64,000 nt of DNA from Mumia sp. ZJ1417 (GCF_014127285.1 NZ_CP059901.1:1302001-1366000); one strand, 5' to 3'. Positions 51,713-60,660 are shown, counted from the stretch's first letter. Numbers and translations are program-made. The notes: generated from the letters alone by a model not told the origin.

Positions 51713-52961
51713 CGTCGCCTCCCGTGGTCGGCTCGGCAGGGGCCATCGCGGACAGCAGCGTCACTCGCGGCACGACGCCGACGAGCCTTCCGTCGTCATC
51801 GGTCACCGGTACGGGCAGCGTGCCCTCCGCGGCAGGGGCGAAGACATCGGCCAGCAGCGTCGTCGTCCGCACGGACGCGACGTCCTCGCGCACCGCGCTG
51901 GCGATGGTGTCCTTGCCCTCGCGGAGTGCGGCGACCGCGTCGACGTCGTGGACGACGCCGCGCAGGACGCGCTGGCGGTCGACGACGTACGCAGCCGGCA
52001 CCTGCGCCTCGCGCATCGTGCGGCTGGCCTGACGAGGGCCCCCGGCCAGGGGGACGACCGCGGTGGGGCGGACCATCACCGACGAGGCCGTCAGCACGCG
52101 GCTGCGGTCGACGTCGGCGACGAACTGCGCGACGTAGTCGTTCGCCGGGTCGGACAGGATCTGCTCGGTGGTGCCGACCTGAGCGATCCGGCCGTCACGC
52201 ATGACGGCGATCCGGTCGCCGATGTGCATGGCCTCATTGAGGTCGTGCGTGATGAAGACGATGGTCTTGCCGAGGCGGCGCTGCAGATCGAGCAGCTGCT
52301 CCTGCATCTCGCGGCGGATCAGCGGGTCGAGCGCTGAGAACGCCTCATCCATGAGGAGGATGTCGGTGTCGGCCGCCAGCGCGCGGGCGAGCCCGACCCG
52401 CTGGCGCATACCGCCGGACAGCTGCGAGGGCAACGAGCTCTCCCACCCGTCGAGGCCGACGAGCGCGAGCGCCTCGGCGGCCTTGGCGCGGCGCTCCTTC
52501 TTGCGGACTCCCTGGATCTCGAGGGGGTACGCGGCGTTGTCGAGCACCGTGCGGTGGGGAAGCAAGGCGAAGTGCTGGAAGACCATGCTGACGCGGGCGC
52601 GGCGCAGGGCGCGCAGGGACTTCGCGTCGACCGTCGCGAGGTCGTCGTCGCCGATCAGCACCCGCCCGGCGCTCGGGCGCCACAGGCCGTTGAGCATCCG
52701 GATGAGCGTCGACTTGCCCGACCCCGACAACCCCATCACGACGAAGATCTCGCCGACACGGATCTCGAGGCTCGCGTCGATGACGGCGGCGGTGCCGTAC
52801 GGCTTGACCTCATCGCGGCTCGCGCCGGCCTCGAGGCGTCGCACGGCCTCGGCGGGGCGTCGGCCGAAGACCTTCGAGACGTTCTCGATGCGCAGGGCGA
52901 CCGGGGCGTCGGTCGAGGATTCCAGGAGCGGTGAGAGTTCTTGACCCACGCTGGCGGTCAT
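51705..52961 (-). CDS. Glycine betaine/proline-type ABC transporter ATP-binding protein with CBS domains
   Basis: A 418-residue ProV/OpuAA-like ATPase: VMGLSGSGKSTLIRMLNGLW Walker A, VFQHFALLPHRTVLDNAAY, LSGGMRQRVGLARALA signature, ILLMDEAFSALDPLIRREMQ Walker B. Two CBS repeats (about residues 290-400) are the usual ionic-strength sensor in this family. An N-terminal extension of about 40 residues precedes the ATPase core. The frame opens further upstream, but the ATG at 52961 gives a normal family length. It overlaps the permease gene by 8 bp. Confidence 0.92.
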   Translation of the reverse strand: MTASVGQELSPLLESSTDAPVALRIENVSKVFGRRPAEAVRRLEAGASRDEVKPYGTAAVIDASLEIRVGEIFVVMGLSGSGKSTLIRMLNGLWRPSAGRVLIGDDDLATVDAKSLRALRRARVSMVFQHFALLPHRTVLDNAAYPLEIQGVRKKERRAKAAEALALVGLDGWESSLPSQLSGGMRQRVGLARALAADTDILLMDEAFSALDPLIRREMQEQLLDLQRRLGKTIVFITHDLNEAMHIGDRIAVMRDGRIAQVGTTEQILSDPANDYVAQFVADVDRSRVLTASSVMVRPTAVVPLAGGPRQASRTMREAQVPAAYVVDRQRVLRGVVHDVDAVAALREGKDTIASAVREDVASVRTTTLLADVFAPAAEGTLPVPVTDDDGRLVGVVPRVTLLSAMAPAEPTTGGDDD

Positions 52962-53260
52962 CACGGGACTTCTTCGCCACCTTTCGGACGTTCGGCTGCA
53001 CCCGCCGCGTCGGGGGTCGACGCGAGAGGCGTCAGGCGCAGCCTCGCTGTCTGCTGGCGACGTAGGCACCATCGTGGGTGCCCGTGACCGGGGTCCCGCT
53101 GGAGGCGGGCGCGCCGTACGGACGAACGTCGCGCTCCTTGCATCCTGCCTGGTCAAGGTCACTAACGGTAACGACAGGGGGCGCTGCAGGGCCTTACGTG
53201 CGGTGTGTTACGGGCGGCAGGTGACGCCTGTGGTGGCAGGGGCTGTGGGCTCCAGCTTCG
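52962..53260 (-). other. Upstream region of the osmoprotectant operon
   Basis: About 300 bases between the ATPase gene and a convergent-side methyltransferase stop. I see no convincing coding frame. A 6-bp hairpin (GGCACC/GGTGCC around 53073-53090 on the minus strand) occurs, but no recognisable riboswitch. TTGACC (minus strand near 53155) may be a -35. Nothing else stands out. Confidence 0.4.
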
Positions 53261-53800
53261 TTATCGGTTCGTGATCCCTCGGGGGCGGCGCGAGGCGGTG
53301 AAGGCACCCAGTCGGGGTGACGCCGCGACGGCCGTCACGGCGTCGAAACCGCCGCCGGTCAGCGATCGGGTCACCCCGTCGGAGACCCTCGCGCCGACGG
53401 TGCTGGTCGGCGTTTCGTAGAACAGCCAAAGACTGCCCTCTGGGTGCAGGACACGATGGAGCTCGGCGGCCAGCCTCGAGGCGTCGCTGGTCCAGAAGAC
53501 GTTGACGTTCACCGCGAACGCGAGGTCGTACGCGGCGCCCGGCAGCATCGCCGCGACGTCCTCGATGGCGCCTCGTCGTACGTCCCACCGGGCCGGTGAC
53601 CCGGCGTCGGCGCAGCGCTGCCTCGTACGGCGCTCGGCGACCTCCGAGCGGTCGACACCGAGGTACGAGCCGTCAGGTCCGAGGCGTTCGAGGACCAGCT
53701 GCGCGGCGACGCCCGGTCCGCCGCCGATCTCCAGGACGGCGCTCGAGCGCGTGAGCGGGAGCGAGGCGACGGCGTGGGTGAGGCGTGCGGGGACAGCCAT
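53261..53800 (-). CDS. SAM-dependent methyltransferase (class I)
   Basis: A 179-residue Rossmann-type methyltransferase: AVLEIGGGPGVAAQLVLERLG is motif I, YLGVDRSEVAERRTRQ motif II, and YDLAFAVNVNVFW motif IV region, followed by a strand LHPEGSLWLFYETP. The substrate is unknown; the size is that of small-molecule methyltransferases. The ATG at 53800 has TACGGT 5 nt before it. The frame continues upstream, but that part is antisense to the DNA-repair gene start. Confidence 0.82.
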   Translation of the reverse strand: MAVPARLTHAVASLPLTRSSAVLEIGGGPGVAAQLVLERLGPDGSYLGVDRSEVAERRTRQRCADAGSPARWDVRRGAIEDVAAMLPGAAYDLAFAVNVNVFWTSDASRLAAELHRVLHPEGSLWLFYETPTSTVGARVSDGVTRSLTGGGFDAVTAVAASPRLGAFTASRRPRGITNR

Positions 53801-53860
53801 GCCCCACCGTACGACGTCCGCCGTTCGTCGAACGTGGGCTCGTTTTGGGATGATCGGGGC

Positions 53861-54454
53861 ATGAGCCTCAACCTCACCGGTGACGCCGAAGCGGACCAGC
53901 TGCTCGACTCCGACCCGTTCGCGCTGCTCGTCGGCATGCTTCTCGATCAGCAGTATCCGATGGAGGCGGCGTTCGCGGGCCCGCTCAAGATCGTGCAGCG
54001 GGTCGGCAGCATCGACGTGCAGACGATCGCGGAGTACGACCCCGAGGCGTTCGCCGCGCTCTGCTCCACGCCACCGGCGGTCCACCGCTATCCGGGCTCG
54101 ATGGCCAAGCGCATCCAGGAGCTCGCCGCGTACCTGATGAGCGAGTACGACGGCGAACCCGCACGCCTCTGGACCGAGGGCGACCCCGACGGCAAGACCG
54201 TGCTCAAGCGCCTCAAGGCGTTGCCGGGGTACGGCGACCAGAAGGCGCGGATCTTCCTCGCGATGCTGGGCAAGCAGCGTGGGGTCGAGCCGGCCGGGTG
54301 GCGTCAGGCTGCGGGCGCGTACGGCGACGAGGGCTCGCGCCGCTCGATCGCCGATGTCGTCGACGCCGAGACGCTCCAGGAGGTGCGGACGTTCAAGAAG
54401 GAGCAGAAGGCGGCAGCGAAGGCAGCCAAGGGCAAGGTGTCTGAGGGGTCTTAA
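53861..54454 (+). CDS. HhH-GPD-type base excision DNA repair protein
   Basis: A 197-residue small protein: DPFALLVGMLLDQQYPMEAAFAGPLKIVQRVG, then a GPGYGDQKARIFLAML-like loop (KALPGYGDQKARIF) as the helix-hairpin-helix, typical of HhH-GPD superfamily DNA glycosylases. The catalytic Asp is not certain from reading. The C-terminus is lysine-rich (KKEQKAAAKAAKGK). The upstream frame from 53774 is open, but ATG 53861 gives the family start. It is divergent from the methyltransferase gene. Confidence 0.82.
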   Translation: MSLNLTGDAEADQLLDSDPFALLVGMLLDQQYPMEAAFAGPLKIVQRVGSIDVQTIAEYDPEAFAALCSTPPAVHRYPGSMAKRIQELAAYLMSEYDGEPARLWTEGDPDGKTVLKRLKALPGYGDQKARIFLAMLGKQRGVEPAGWRQAAGAYGDEGSRRSIADVVDAETLQEVRTFKKEQKAAAKAAKGKVSEGS

Positions 54455-54478
54455 TCCGGGCTCCGCTGGCGCTCCGCC

Positions 54479-54512
54479 CCTGCTCGACCAGCGAGTCCGC
54501 TGGCCGAGCAGG
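54479..54512. terminator. Bidirectional terminator between the DNA-repair and fasciclin genes
   Basis: CCTGCTCG-CCAGCG and CGCTGG-CGAGCAGG pair in a 15-position stem with one mismatch and a 4-nt loop, placed between two convergent genes. Confidence 0.75.
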
Positions 54513-54521
54513 ACGGATCGC

Positions 54522-55211
54522 TCACATCGGCGGCATCAGGACCGAGTCGATGAGATAGACGGTCGCGTTCGCGGTCTTCACCCCGCCGCAGACCACCGCT
54601 GCGTCCTCGGCACCGACGGTGAGCTCGTCGGCCGAGCCCTTCACCTCCAGCTCAGCACCGTTCGCCGTCGTGTGCGTCCCCACGACCTCGTCGGGGCTGA
54701 GCTGCCCCGGCACGACGTGGTACGTCAGCACCGACGTCAGGGTCTCCGCTCCGGCCGGCTTCGCCAGCTCGGCGACGGTCTCCTTCGGCAGCTTCGCGAA
54801 CGCCGCGTCGACCGGCGCGAACACCGTGAACTCGTCGCCGTTGAGGGTGTCGACGAGATTCACGTCCGGGTTGAGCTGCCCGCTCACGGCCGCGGTGAGC
54901 GTCTTGAGGAGCGGGTTGTTGCTCGCCGCGGTCGCGACCGGGTCCTGGGCCATCCCGTCGACCGAGCCGGCACCGTCGGGCACCTGTTCGGCGTACGAGG
55001 CGCAGCCGGGACCGACGAGCTCGGACGAGGCGTCAGACATGGCAGCATCGTCGGTCATCTCGGAGGTTGCCGACTCCGAAGCGCTCGGCGTGGAGTCGCC
55101 CGAGCCTGAGCCCGAGTCGGAGTCGTCGCTGCCGCAGCCTGCGGTGAAGAGGGCCAGGGACGCCAGCATGGCCACCGCCGCGAAGCGGGTCTTGTGCGTG
55201 GTCCTACTCAT
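54522..55211 (-). CDS. Fasciclin (FAS1) domain lipoprotein, MPT70/MPT83-like
   Basis: A 229-residue secreted lipoprotein with lipobox FTAGC (Cys26), a Ser/Asp/Thr-rich spacer (about 28-60) and one FAS1 domain: [62 protein letters not shown] and a terminal [15 protein letters not shown]1 proteins are adhesive surface proteins; in Mycobacterium tuberculosis the SigK regulon encodes the related MPT70/MPT83. It lies 25 bp after the molybdopterin oxidoreductase and probably shares its SigK-type promoter. Ribosome-binding site AGGAAGG. Confidence 0.9.
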   Translation of the reverse strand: MSRTTHKTRFAAVAMLASLALFTAGCGSDDSDSGSGSGDSTPSASESATSEMTDDAAMSDASSELVGPGCASYAEQVPDGAGSVDGMAQDPVATAASNNPLLKTLTAAVSGQLNPDVNLVDTLNGDEFTVFAPVDAAFAKLPKETVAELAKPAGAETLTSVLTYHVVPGQLSPDEVVGTHTTANGAELEVKGSADELTVGAEDAAVVCGGVKTANATVYLIDSVLMPPM

Positions 55212-55236
55212 GGTTGTGCCTTCCTGTCGTGATCGG

Positions 55237-56799
55237 TCACTCCACCGAGAAGCTGACGCTGTGCCAGCCGGTGGCACCGTCCGGGCGTGGTTCGGCCCGG
55301 TCGGAGGTCTGTGTGGTCCCGTCCGCGTCGGTCGCGCGCACGGTGAGCGTGTGGTCGCCGCGGGTCGCGTCGCGCCAGTGCCACGTCCATTGGCGCCACG
55401 TGTCGATGCCGTCCTGCGGGGCGAGCTGCGCCGACTCCCACGAGCCGTCGTCGACCCGCATCTCCACGGCCCGTACGCCGACGTGCTGCGCCCAGGCGAC
55501 GCCGCCGACTCGGACGGAGTCGCGGTCGAACGACTGGAACGAGCGCGGGACGTCGATGCGCGACGCGAGCTTGATCGGGGCCTGCTCGGCCCAGTCGCGC
55601 TCGGTCCAGTACGCCTCGAAGTCTGCGAACCGCGTGACCTCCAGGTCGACGAGCCACTTCGTCGCCGACACGTAGCCGTACAGCCCGGGCACGACCATCC
55701 GTGCGGGGAAGCCGTGGTCCAGCGGCAGTGGCTCACCGTTCATCGCGAGCGCGACCAGCGCGTCGCGCCCGTCGAGGACCGCGTCCAGCGGCGTACCGAT
55801 CACCATCCCGTCCGCGCTCGTGGACTTGAGCGCGTCGGCGCCGTCGCGCACCCCCGCGCGCCGCAAGAGGTCGGCCAGGGGGACGCCGATCCACGTGGCG
55901 TTGCCGGCGTACGGGCCTCCGACCTCGTTGGAGACGCAGGTGAGCGTGATGCGGCGCTCGATCAGCGGCATGTCGAGGAGGTCGGCGAAGCTCAGCTCGA
56001 GCTCCTCGTCCACGTCGCCGTGGATCCGCAGGCGCCAGGTGTCGGCGGGGACGTCGGGAACGATCAGCGCGGTGTCGACGCGGTAGAAGTCGCGGTTCGG
56101 CGTCACGTACGAGGTCACGCCTGACAGCGGGTCGAGCCCGTCCGGCAGCGGGGGCGCGGGGCTGCGCGGGACCGGGACGCGGATGCGCGACCGCGACACC
56201 GCCGCATCCGACCCGCCCGCGATCCGGGTCACCGCACCGCCGGTCGCCGCGACGGCGGCCGTGCCGAGGACGGCGACGAGGAACCGTCGGCGGTCGAACC
56301 CTGACGGCAGGTCGTCGCCGGGTCGGCGTGAGGGGACCGCGCCAAGGCTCTGGTCAGAGACAGGAAGCGCCCGCAGCAGGACGAGGAGCGTCGCTGCCGC
56401 GACGATGCCGGTCGCGACGGGGGCGAGGAGGGCGACCGCGGGCCATGCCGAGGTCGTCGAGTCGACCGCCGTCGCCACCACCGCGACCGCGCCCACGGCT
56501 GCCACGAGGACGACCGCGAGCCGGCGGCGGGAAGCCCCGAGCACTCCCGCCGCCGCAGCCAGCACGAGGAGCACCAACGCCATCCCGCCCAGCAGGACCG
56601 CTTTGTCGCTCTCGCCGAACGCCCGGACGGCGAAGTCCTTCACGAACCCCGGCGTCAACGCGATCACCGCGTTGCCGACCGCAACGACGGGCGAAGGCCC
56701 TCCGGTGACGGCCGCCACCGCCGTCCCCACCGCCACGCCGGCCAGTACGGCGAGCACACCGCTGCCGGCAGCGAGGAGGCGAACCCGGGTCCTGGTCAT
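55237..56799 (-). CDS. Membrane-anchored molybdopterin oxidoreductase (sulfite-oxidase fold)
   Basis: A 520-residue protein. Four or five hydrophobic helices occupy residues 1-150. Then [20 protein letters not shown] is a twin-arginine-like motif and membrane segment, and the C-terminal half is an extracytoplasmic SUOX-fold domain. The Mo-ligand cysteine is Cys288 in [14 protein letters not shown], and [26 protein letters not shown] is the pterin-binding region. A dimerisation domain ends it. It probably oxidises or reduces a small substrate on the outer face using the Mo-cofactor. The SigK-like promoter lies directly before its ATG. Confidence 0.9.
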   Translation of the reverse strand: MTRTRVRLLAAGSGVLAVLAGVAVGTAVAAVTGGPSPVVAVGNAVIALTPGFVKDFAVRAFGESDKAVLLGGMALVLLVLAAAAGVLGASRRRLAVVLVAAVGAVAVVATAVDSTTSAWPAVALLAPVATGIVAAATLLVLLRALPVSDQSLGAVPSRRPGDDLPSGFDRRRFLVAVLGTAAVAATGGAVTRIAGGSDAAVSRSRIRVPVPRSPAPPLPDGLDPLSGVTSYVTPNRDFYRVDTALIVPDVPADTWRLRIHGDVDEELELSFADLLDMPLIERRITLTCVSNEVGGPYAGNATWIGVPLADLLRRAGVRDGADALKSTSADGMVIGTPLDAVLDGRDALVALAMNGEPLPLDHGFPARMVVPGLYGYVSATKWLVDLEVTRFADFEAYWTERDWAEQAPIKLASRIDVPRSFQSFDRDSVRVGGVAWAQHVGVRAVEMRVDDGSWESAQLAPQDGIDTWRQWTWHWRDATRGDHTLTVRATDADGTTQTSDRAEPRPDGATGWHSVSFSVE

Positions 56800-56805
56800 G
56801 CCCTT

Positions 56806-56833
56806 GCTTCGCGGCGACCGGCGACACGGATGG
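56806..56833 (-). promoter_or_regulatory. SigK-like promoter for the molybdoenzyme-fasciclin operon
   Basis: On the minus strand CCATCC (56833-56828) and CGAAGC (56811-56806) are separated by 16 bp, matching the CCATCC...CGAATC consensus described for the M. tuberculosis SigK regulon at all but one position. The -10 ends 6 nt before the ATG, so the transcript would be leaderless. Confidence 0.65.
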
Positions 56834-56870
56834 GTCCGGCGAGTGACAATGTGAACGCGGACGATCGGAC

Positions 56871-56898
56871 CCATCCCCGGGGCGCACTGCCTCGAATC
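56871..56898 (+). promoter_or_regulatory. SigK-like promoter upstream of sigK
   Basis: CCATCC (56871-56876) and CGAATC (56893-56898), spaced by 16 bp, are an exact match to the SigK consensus and lie 32 bp before the sigK ATG. This implies positive autoregulation of sigK-rskA. Confidence 0.75.
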
Positions 56899-56930
56899 AC
56901 CGATGACAGTCCCTCCAACCAGGAGTGCCG

Positions 56931-57530
56931 ATGGCAGACCCAGAGCGTGGCCGGCGCCCAGCCCCCGACGCGAGCACGCCCGACACGGGTGACGCGGTCG
57001 AGTCCCTGATGGGACGCGTGGCCAGAGGGGACGAGCAGGCCTTCGCCGCGGTGTACGACGCGCTGGCGGGTGCCGTCTTCGGCCTCGTACGGAGGATTCT
57101 GCGTGACCCGGTGCGCTCGGAGGAGGTGACGCAGGAGGTGTTCTTGCAGGTGTGGCAGATCGCGCCGCGTTTCGACGCGCGGCGGGGGCGTGCAAAGACG
57201 TGGGTGCTGACGCTGGCCCATCGCCGTGCCGTCGATGCTGTACGGCACGACCAGGCCGCGGCCGACCGCGACGCACGGTACGACTGGTCCGGCGGGCCCG
57301 CGTACGACCAGGTCACCGACGAGGTGACCGTACGGCTCGAGCACGAGCAGGTACGCCGATGCGTGGGCACGCTGACCGACCTGCAGCGTGAAGCGGTCGG
57401 CCTCGCCTACTACCAGGGCCACACCTACGCGGAGGTCGCGGTGATCCTTGAGGCCAACCCGGCGACGGTGAAGACCCGCCTGCGCGATGGATTGATCCGC
57501 CTGCGCGACTGCCTGGGGGTGACGGCATGA
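56931..57530 (+). CDS. sigK: ECF sigma factor SigK
   Basis: A 199-residue ECF-type sigma factor: LMGRVARGDEQAFAAVYDALAGAVFGLVRRIL is region 2, and LTDLQREAVGLAYYQGHTYAEVAVILEANPATVKTRLRDGLIRLR is region 4. The combination with the next gene, the promoter consensus and a fasciclin target marks it as SigK-like (SigK/RskA pair of mycobacteria). It directs RNA polymerase to the two divergent promoters here. AGGAG 6 nt before ATG 56931 decides that start over GTG 56925. Its stop overlaps rskA (ATGA). Confidence 0.9.
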   Translation: MADPERGRRPAPDASTPDTGDAVESLMGRVARGDEQAFAAVYDALAGAVFGLVRRILRDPVRSEEVTQEVFLQVWQIAPRFDARRGRAKTWVLTLAHRRAVDAVRHDQAAADRDARYDWSGGPAYDQVTDEVTVRLEHEQVRRCVGTLTDLQREAVGLAYYQGHTYAEVAVILEANPATVKTRLRDGLIRLRDCLGVTA

Positions 57531-58252
57531 CCAGCGATCCGCACACGCTCGCGGGCGCGTTCGCCCTCGATGCGCTCGACGCCGAGGAGCGCGCCTCGTA
57601 CGAGTCCCACCTCGCCGAGTGCGCGGACTGCGAAGAGGAGGTCCTCGGCTTCCAGGAGACGGCCGCGCGGCTCGGTGCCGCGCAGGAGGCGGCACCTCCG
57701 GCGCACCTGCGCCGCGCCGTCCTCGACGCGGTCTCCCGCACCCCGCAGGAGCGGCCTGTCGTCACCGACCTCTCCAGCGCGCGGTCGTGGCGCCGCGGGT
57801 GGCCGGCACGGATCATGCTCGCTGCGGCGGCCCTCGCGCTGGTCGTCGGCGCAGTCGGCTTCGGCCTGTCCCAGCGCGACCAGGTCGACCAGATGGAGGC
57901 CCGCCAGGCCGCGATGACGGAGGTGCTCTCCGCCCCGGACGTCGAGATGGTGGCGGCCCCGGTCGACGGTGGCGGGACGGTGCGCGTCGTGCAGTCTGCC
58001 GACCTCGGCAAGGCCGTGATGGTCGTCGCGGACCTGCCCCGGCTCGGCGACGACCTGGACTACCAGATGTGGACGGAGTCGGACGGCGCCATGCACAGCG
58101 CAGGCGTCCTGCCACGCGACGAGCAGGGGGCGCGGGGAGCGCACCTCATGGACGACGTCACCGGTGTGACGGCGGTCGCGATCAGCGTGGAGCCCGCGGG
58201 TGGGTCGAAGGAGCCGACGAGCGCCCCGATCGTCACGGTCGTGACGTCCTGA
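57527..58252 (+). CDS. rskA: Membrane anti-sigma factor RskA
   Basis: A 241-residue type-I-like membrane protein. The cytoplasmic N-terminal domain has the zinc-binding anti-sigma motif His28-xxx-Cys32-xx-Cys35 (SHLAECADCEEEV). One membrane helix follows (about 93-113, IMLAAAALALVVGAVGFGL). The extracytoplasmic domain (ETVKVVQSADLG-type region, LPRLGDDLDYQMWTESDG, AVAISVEPAGGSKEPT) is the anti-sigma-K/RskA C-terminal domain. Site-1/site-2 proteolysis of such proteins frees SigK. The start overlaps the sigK stop. Confidence 0.9.
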   Translation: MTSDPHTLAGAFALDALDAEERASYESHLAECADCEEEVLGFQETAARLGAAQEAAPPAHLRRAVLDAVSRTPQERPVVTDLSSARSWRRGWPARIMLAAAALALVVGAVGFGLSQRDQVDQMEARQAAMTEVLSAPDVEMVAAPVDGGGTVRVVQSADLGKAVMVVADLPRLGDDLDYQMWTESDGAMHSAGVLPRDEQGARGAHLMDDVTGVTAVAISVEPAGGSKEPTSAPIVTVVTS

Positions 58253-58261
58253 CGTCCGGGC

Positions 58262-58801
58262 TCACCCCAGGTCGGCCCGCTCTGCGAGCCCGCGGACGTA
58301 CGAGGCCTGACCGAGGTGCTGGACGCTGTCGTCGAACATGCTGACGAGCCGGACGGCCGCCGTCACCGGGGGATCCCACCGGTCGTCGACGATGCGTCGC
58401 AGCCCTGCGACGTCGACGCCGTGCAGGAAGGACCGGAGCCGCCCGGTGACGTCGTGGTGGTAGCCGGCGAGCTTCTCGCCGCTGACCACGACGGTGGCGA
58501 CCTCGTCAGGCGACTGCCCGTAGCCGGTGGCGGACTTGGCGAACGGGAGCCCGAGCTCGTCGTACCAGCTGTCGGCCGTCCACGCCTGAAGGGTGCCCAT
58601 GAGGTCAGCCCCGTGGTCGTCGAGCACGCGCGCCTGGTGCCAGACGAGCCAGCAGACCGTGTTGGACTCGCCGTCCGGGCGGTACGTGCCGATCGGGAGG
58701 GGGAGGTCGCGAGTGAGGTCGTCGACGAGGTCATCGATCCGGTCGACCTGGTCGAGCAGGATCGCGCGCAAGGTGTCGAGTGCGGCGGAATCATTGCTCA
58801 T
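58262..58801 (-). CDS. DinB-family protein
   Basis: A 179-residue four-helix protein: LRAILLDQVDRIDDLVDDLTRDLP, TVCWLVWHQARVLDDHGADLMGT, then VSMFDDSVQHLGQASYVRGLAERADL, with histidines spaced as in the DinB/YfiT metal site. Actinobacterial members include mycothiol-dependent transferases and isomerases, which is the most likely kind. The first in-frame start is a TTG at 58831, but the ATG at 58801 has a -10-like TAACGT 7 nt before it, so this start is chosen. Confidence 0.82.
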   Translation of the reverse strand: MSNDSAALDTLRAILLDQVDRIDDLVDDLTRDLPLPIGTYRPDGESNTVCWLVWHQARVLDDHGADLMGTLQAWTADSWYDELGLPFAKSATGYGQSPDEVATVVVSGEKLAGYHHDVTGRLRSFLHGVDVAGLRRIVDDRWDPPVTAAVRLVSMFDDSVQHLGQASYVRGLAERADLG

Positions 58802-58808
58802 AGGGGCC

Positions 58809-58814
58809 ACGTTA
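58809..58814 (-). promoter_or_regulatory. Putative -10 element of leaderless DinB-gene promoter
   Basis: On the minus strand TAACGT lies 7 nt before the ATG at 58801, with no ribosome-binding site, and supports that start. Confidence 0.4.
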
Positions 58815-58870
58815 GGGGTTTCGGCTGACAACGCCCGCTCGAGCGGCCGGCGGCGGGGGAATAGGCCGAC

Positions 58871-58900
58871 TGGTCAGATAGTTGAAGGCTGTACTAGATT
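58871..58900 (+). promoter_or_regulatory. Promoter for the LLM/FMN-reductase pair
   Basis: TGGTCA (58871-58876) and TAGATT (58895-58900) with an 18-bp spacer form a plausible weak -35 and good -10. They lie about 45 bp before the monooxygenase ATG, which has ribosome-binding site AAGGGG. Confidence 0.45.
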
Positions 58901-58945
58901 GGTTCCAGAGCGATCGCGGGAGCGATCAGACAAGGGGACGAGCAG

Positions 58946-60046
58946 ATGCAGTTCGGGATCTTCACCGTCGGCGACGTCACGACCGACCCGACGACGGGCC
59001 GGACGCCGTCCGAGCACGAGCGGATCAAGGCGACCATCGAGATCGCCAAGAAGGCCGAGGAGGTCGGGCTCGACGTCTTCGCGACGGGGGAGCACCACAA
59101 CCCGCCCTTCATCCCGTCCGCCCCGACGACCACGCTGGCCTACATCGCCGCGCAGACCGAACGGCTCATCCTCTCGACCTCCACGACGCTGATCACCACG
59201 ACCGACCCGGTGCGCATCGCTGAGGACTACGCGACGCTGCAGCACCTGTCGGACGGCCGCAACGACCTGATGCTGGGTCGCGGCAACACCGGTCCGGTCT
59301 ATCCGTGGTTCGGCAAGGACATCCGGCAGGGCATCGAGCTCGCGATCGAGAACTACCACCTGCTGCGCCGCCTCTGGACCGAGGACGTCGTCGACTGGGA
59401 GGGCAAGTTCCGTACGCCGCTGCAGGGCTTCACCGCGACCCCGCGCCCGCTCGACGGAGTCGCGCCGTTCGTCTGGCACGGCTCGATCCGCAGCCCGGAG
59501 ATCGCCGAGCAGGCCGCCTACTACGGCGACGGGTTCTTCTCGAACCACATCTTCTGGCCTGCCAGCCACACCCAGCGCATGGTCGCGTTCTACCGTCAGC
59601 GCTTCGAGCACTACGGCCACGGCAGCGCCGACCAGGCCATCGTCGGCCTCGGCGGGCAGGTGTTCATGCGCAAGAACAGCCAGGACGCGGTGGACGAGTT
59701 CCGGCCGTACTTCGACAACGCGCCCGTCTATGGGCACGGGCCGAGCCTCGAGGACTTCACCCGCGAGACGCCGCTCACCGTCGGCAGCCCGCAGCAGGTC
59801 ATCGAGCGGACGCTGGGGTTCCGGGAGTACGTCGGCGACTACCAGCGCCAGCTGTGGCTCATGGACCACGCAGGTCTGCCGCTCAAGACCGTGCTCGAGC
59901 AGCTCGACCTCCTCGGCGAGGAGGTCGTCCCGGTGCTGCGCAAGGAGTTCGCCGCGCTGAAGCCCGCCCATGTTCCCGAGGCCCCGACTCACGCATCGCT
60001 CGTCGCCGTCGCGCAGGCCGCGACCACTGAGGAGGTGACTGCATGA
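58946..60046 (+). CDS. CE1758-family FMN-dependent luciferase-like monooxygenase
   Basis: A 366-residue TIM-barrel flavoprotein: MQFGIFTVGDVTTDPTTGRTPSEHERIKATIEIA and VFATGEHHNPPFIPSAPTTTLAYIAAQ, then HLSDGRNDLMLGRGN. This is the CE1758 branch of the luciferase-like monooxygenases, FMN-dependent, oxidising an unknown organic substrate. Its partner FMN reductase overlaps its stop by 4 bp (ATGA). The two together form a two-component system in which the reductase supplies FMNH2. Confidence 0.9.
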   Translation: MQFGIFTVGDVTTDPTTGRTPSEHERIKATIEIAKKAEEVGLDVFATGEHHNPPFIPSAPTTTLAYIAAQTERLILSTSTTLITTTDPVRIAEDYATLQHLSDGRNDLMLGRGNTGPVYPWFGKDIRQGIELAIENYHLLRRLWTEDVVDWEGKFRTPLQGFTATPRPLDGVAPFVWHGSIRSPEIAEQAAYYGDGFFSNHIFWPASHTQRMVAFYRQRFEHYGHGSADQAIVGLGGQVFMRKNSQDAVDEFRPYFDNAPVYGHGPSLEDFTRETPLTVGSPQQVIERTLGFREYVGDYQRQLWLMDHAGLPLKTVLEQLDLLGEEVVPVLRKEFAALKPAHVPEAPTHASLVAVAQAATTEEVTA

Positions 60047-60660
60047 CCACCCGCAAGATCACCGTCGTCAGCGCCGGCCTGAGCCAGCCGTCCTCGACAC
60101 GCCTGCTCGCCGACCGGCTTGCCCAGGCGGTCCGCGACGACCTGCTCACCAGCGGGGTCGAGGCCGAGGTGACCGTGCACGAGCTGCGTGAGCACGCGCA
60201 CGACATCACCAACGCGATGCTCACCGGCTTCGCCCCGGCCGGACTCCAGGCGGTCCTCGACGACGTCGTGGCCGCGGACGGGCTGGTCGTCGTGACGCCG
60301 ATCTTCACCGCGTCCTACTCGGGGCTCTTCAAGTCCTTCTTCGACGTGCTCGAGAAGGACTCCCTGGCCGGCAAGCCGGTGCTGATCGCCGCCACGGCGG
60401 GCACGGCACGCCACTCGCTGGCCCTCGAGCACGCGCTGCGGCCGATGTTCGCCTATCTGCGCGCTGTCGTCGTGCCGACCGCTGTCTTCGCGGCGTCGGA
60501 GGACTGGGGCGGTGTCGACGGTGTGAACGGTGCCTTGCAGTCCCGTGTCGAGAGGGCCGCCGGCGAGCTCTCGACGCTGGTCGCCGCCCGAGCGAGCAGC
60601 GCGCCGGTCGACCCGTTCGCGATGACGAGCTCGTTCGAGGATCTTCTCTCAGGGTCCTGA
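60043..60660 (+). CDS. CE1759-family FMN reductase (LLM partner)
   Basis: A 205-residue flavodoxin-like NADPH-dependent FMN reductase: KITVVSAGLSQPSSTRLLADRLAQAV is the FMN-binding start, ADGLVVVTPIFTASYSGLFKSFFDVL the flavin loop, and KPVLIAATAGTARHSLALEHALRP follows. It supplies reduced FMN to the CE1758-type monooxygenase, to which it is coupled by a 4-bp overlap. Confidence 0.92.
   Translation: MTTRKITVVSAGLSQPSSTRLLADRLAQAVRDDLLTSGVEAEVTVHELREHAHDITNAMLTGFAPAGLQAVLDDVVAADGLVVVTPIFTASYSGLFKSFFDVLEKDSLAGKPVLIAATAGTARHSLALEHALRPMFAYLRAVVVPTAVFAASEDWGGVDGVNGALQSRVERAAGELSTLVAARASSAPVDPFAMTSSFEDLLSGS

Noticed and set aside
52962-53260. A riboswitch before the osmoprotectant operon
   Set aside because: Only a short hairpin is visible and no conserved core of a known class could be identified.
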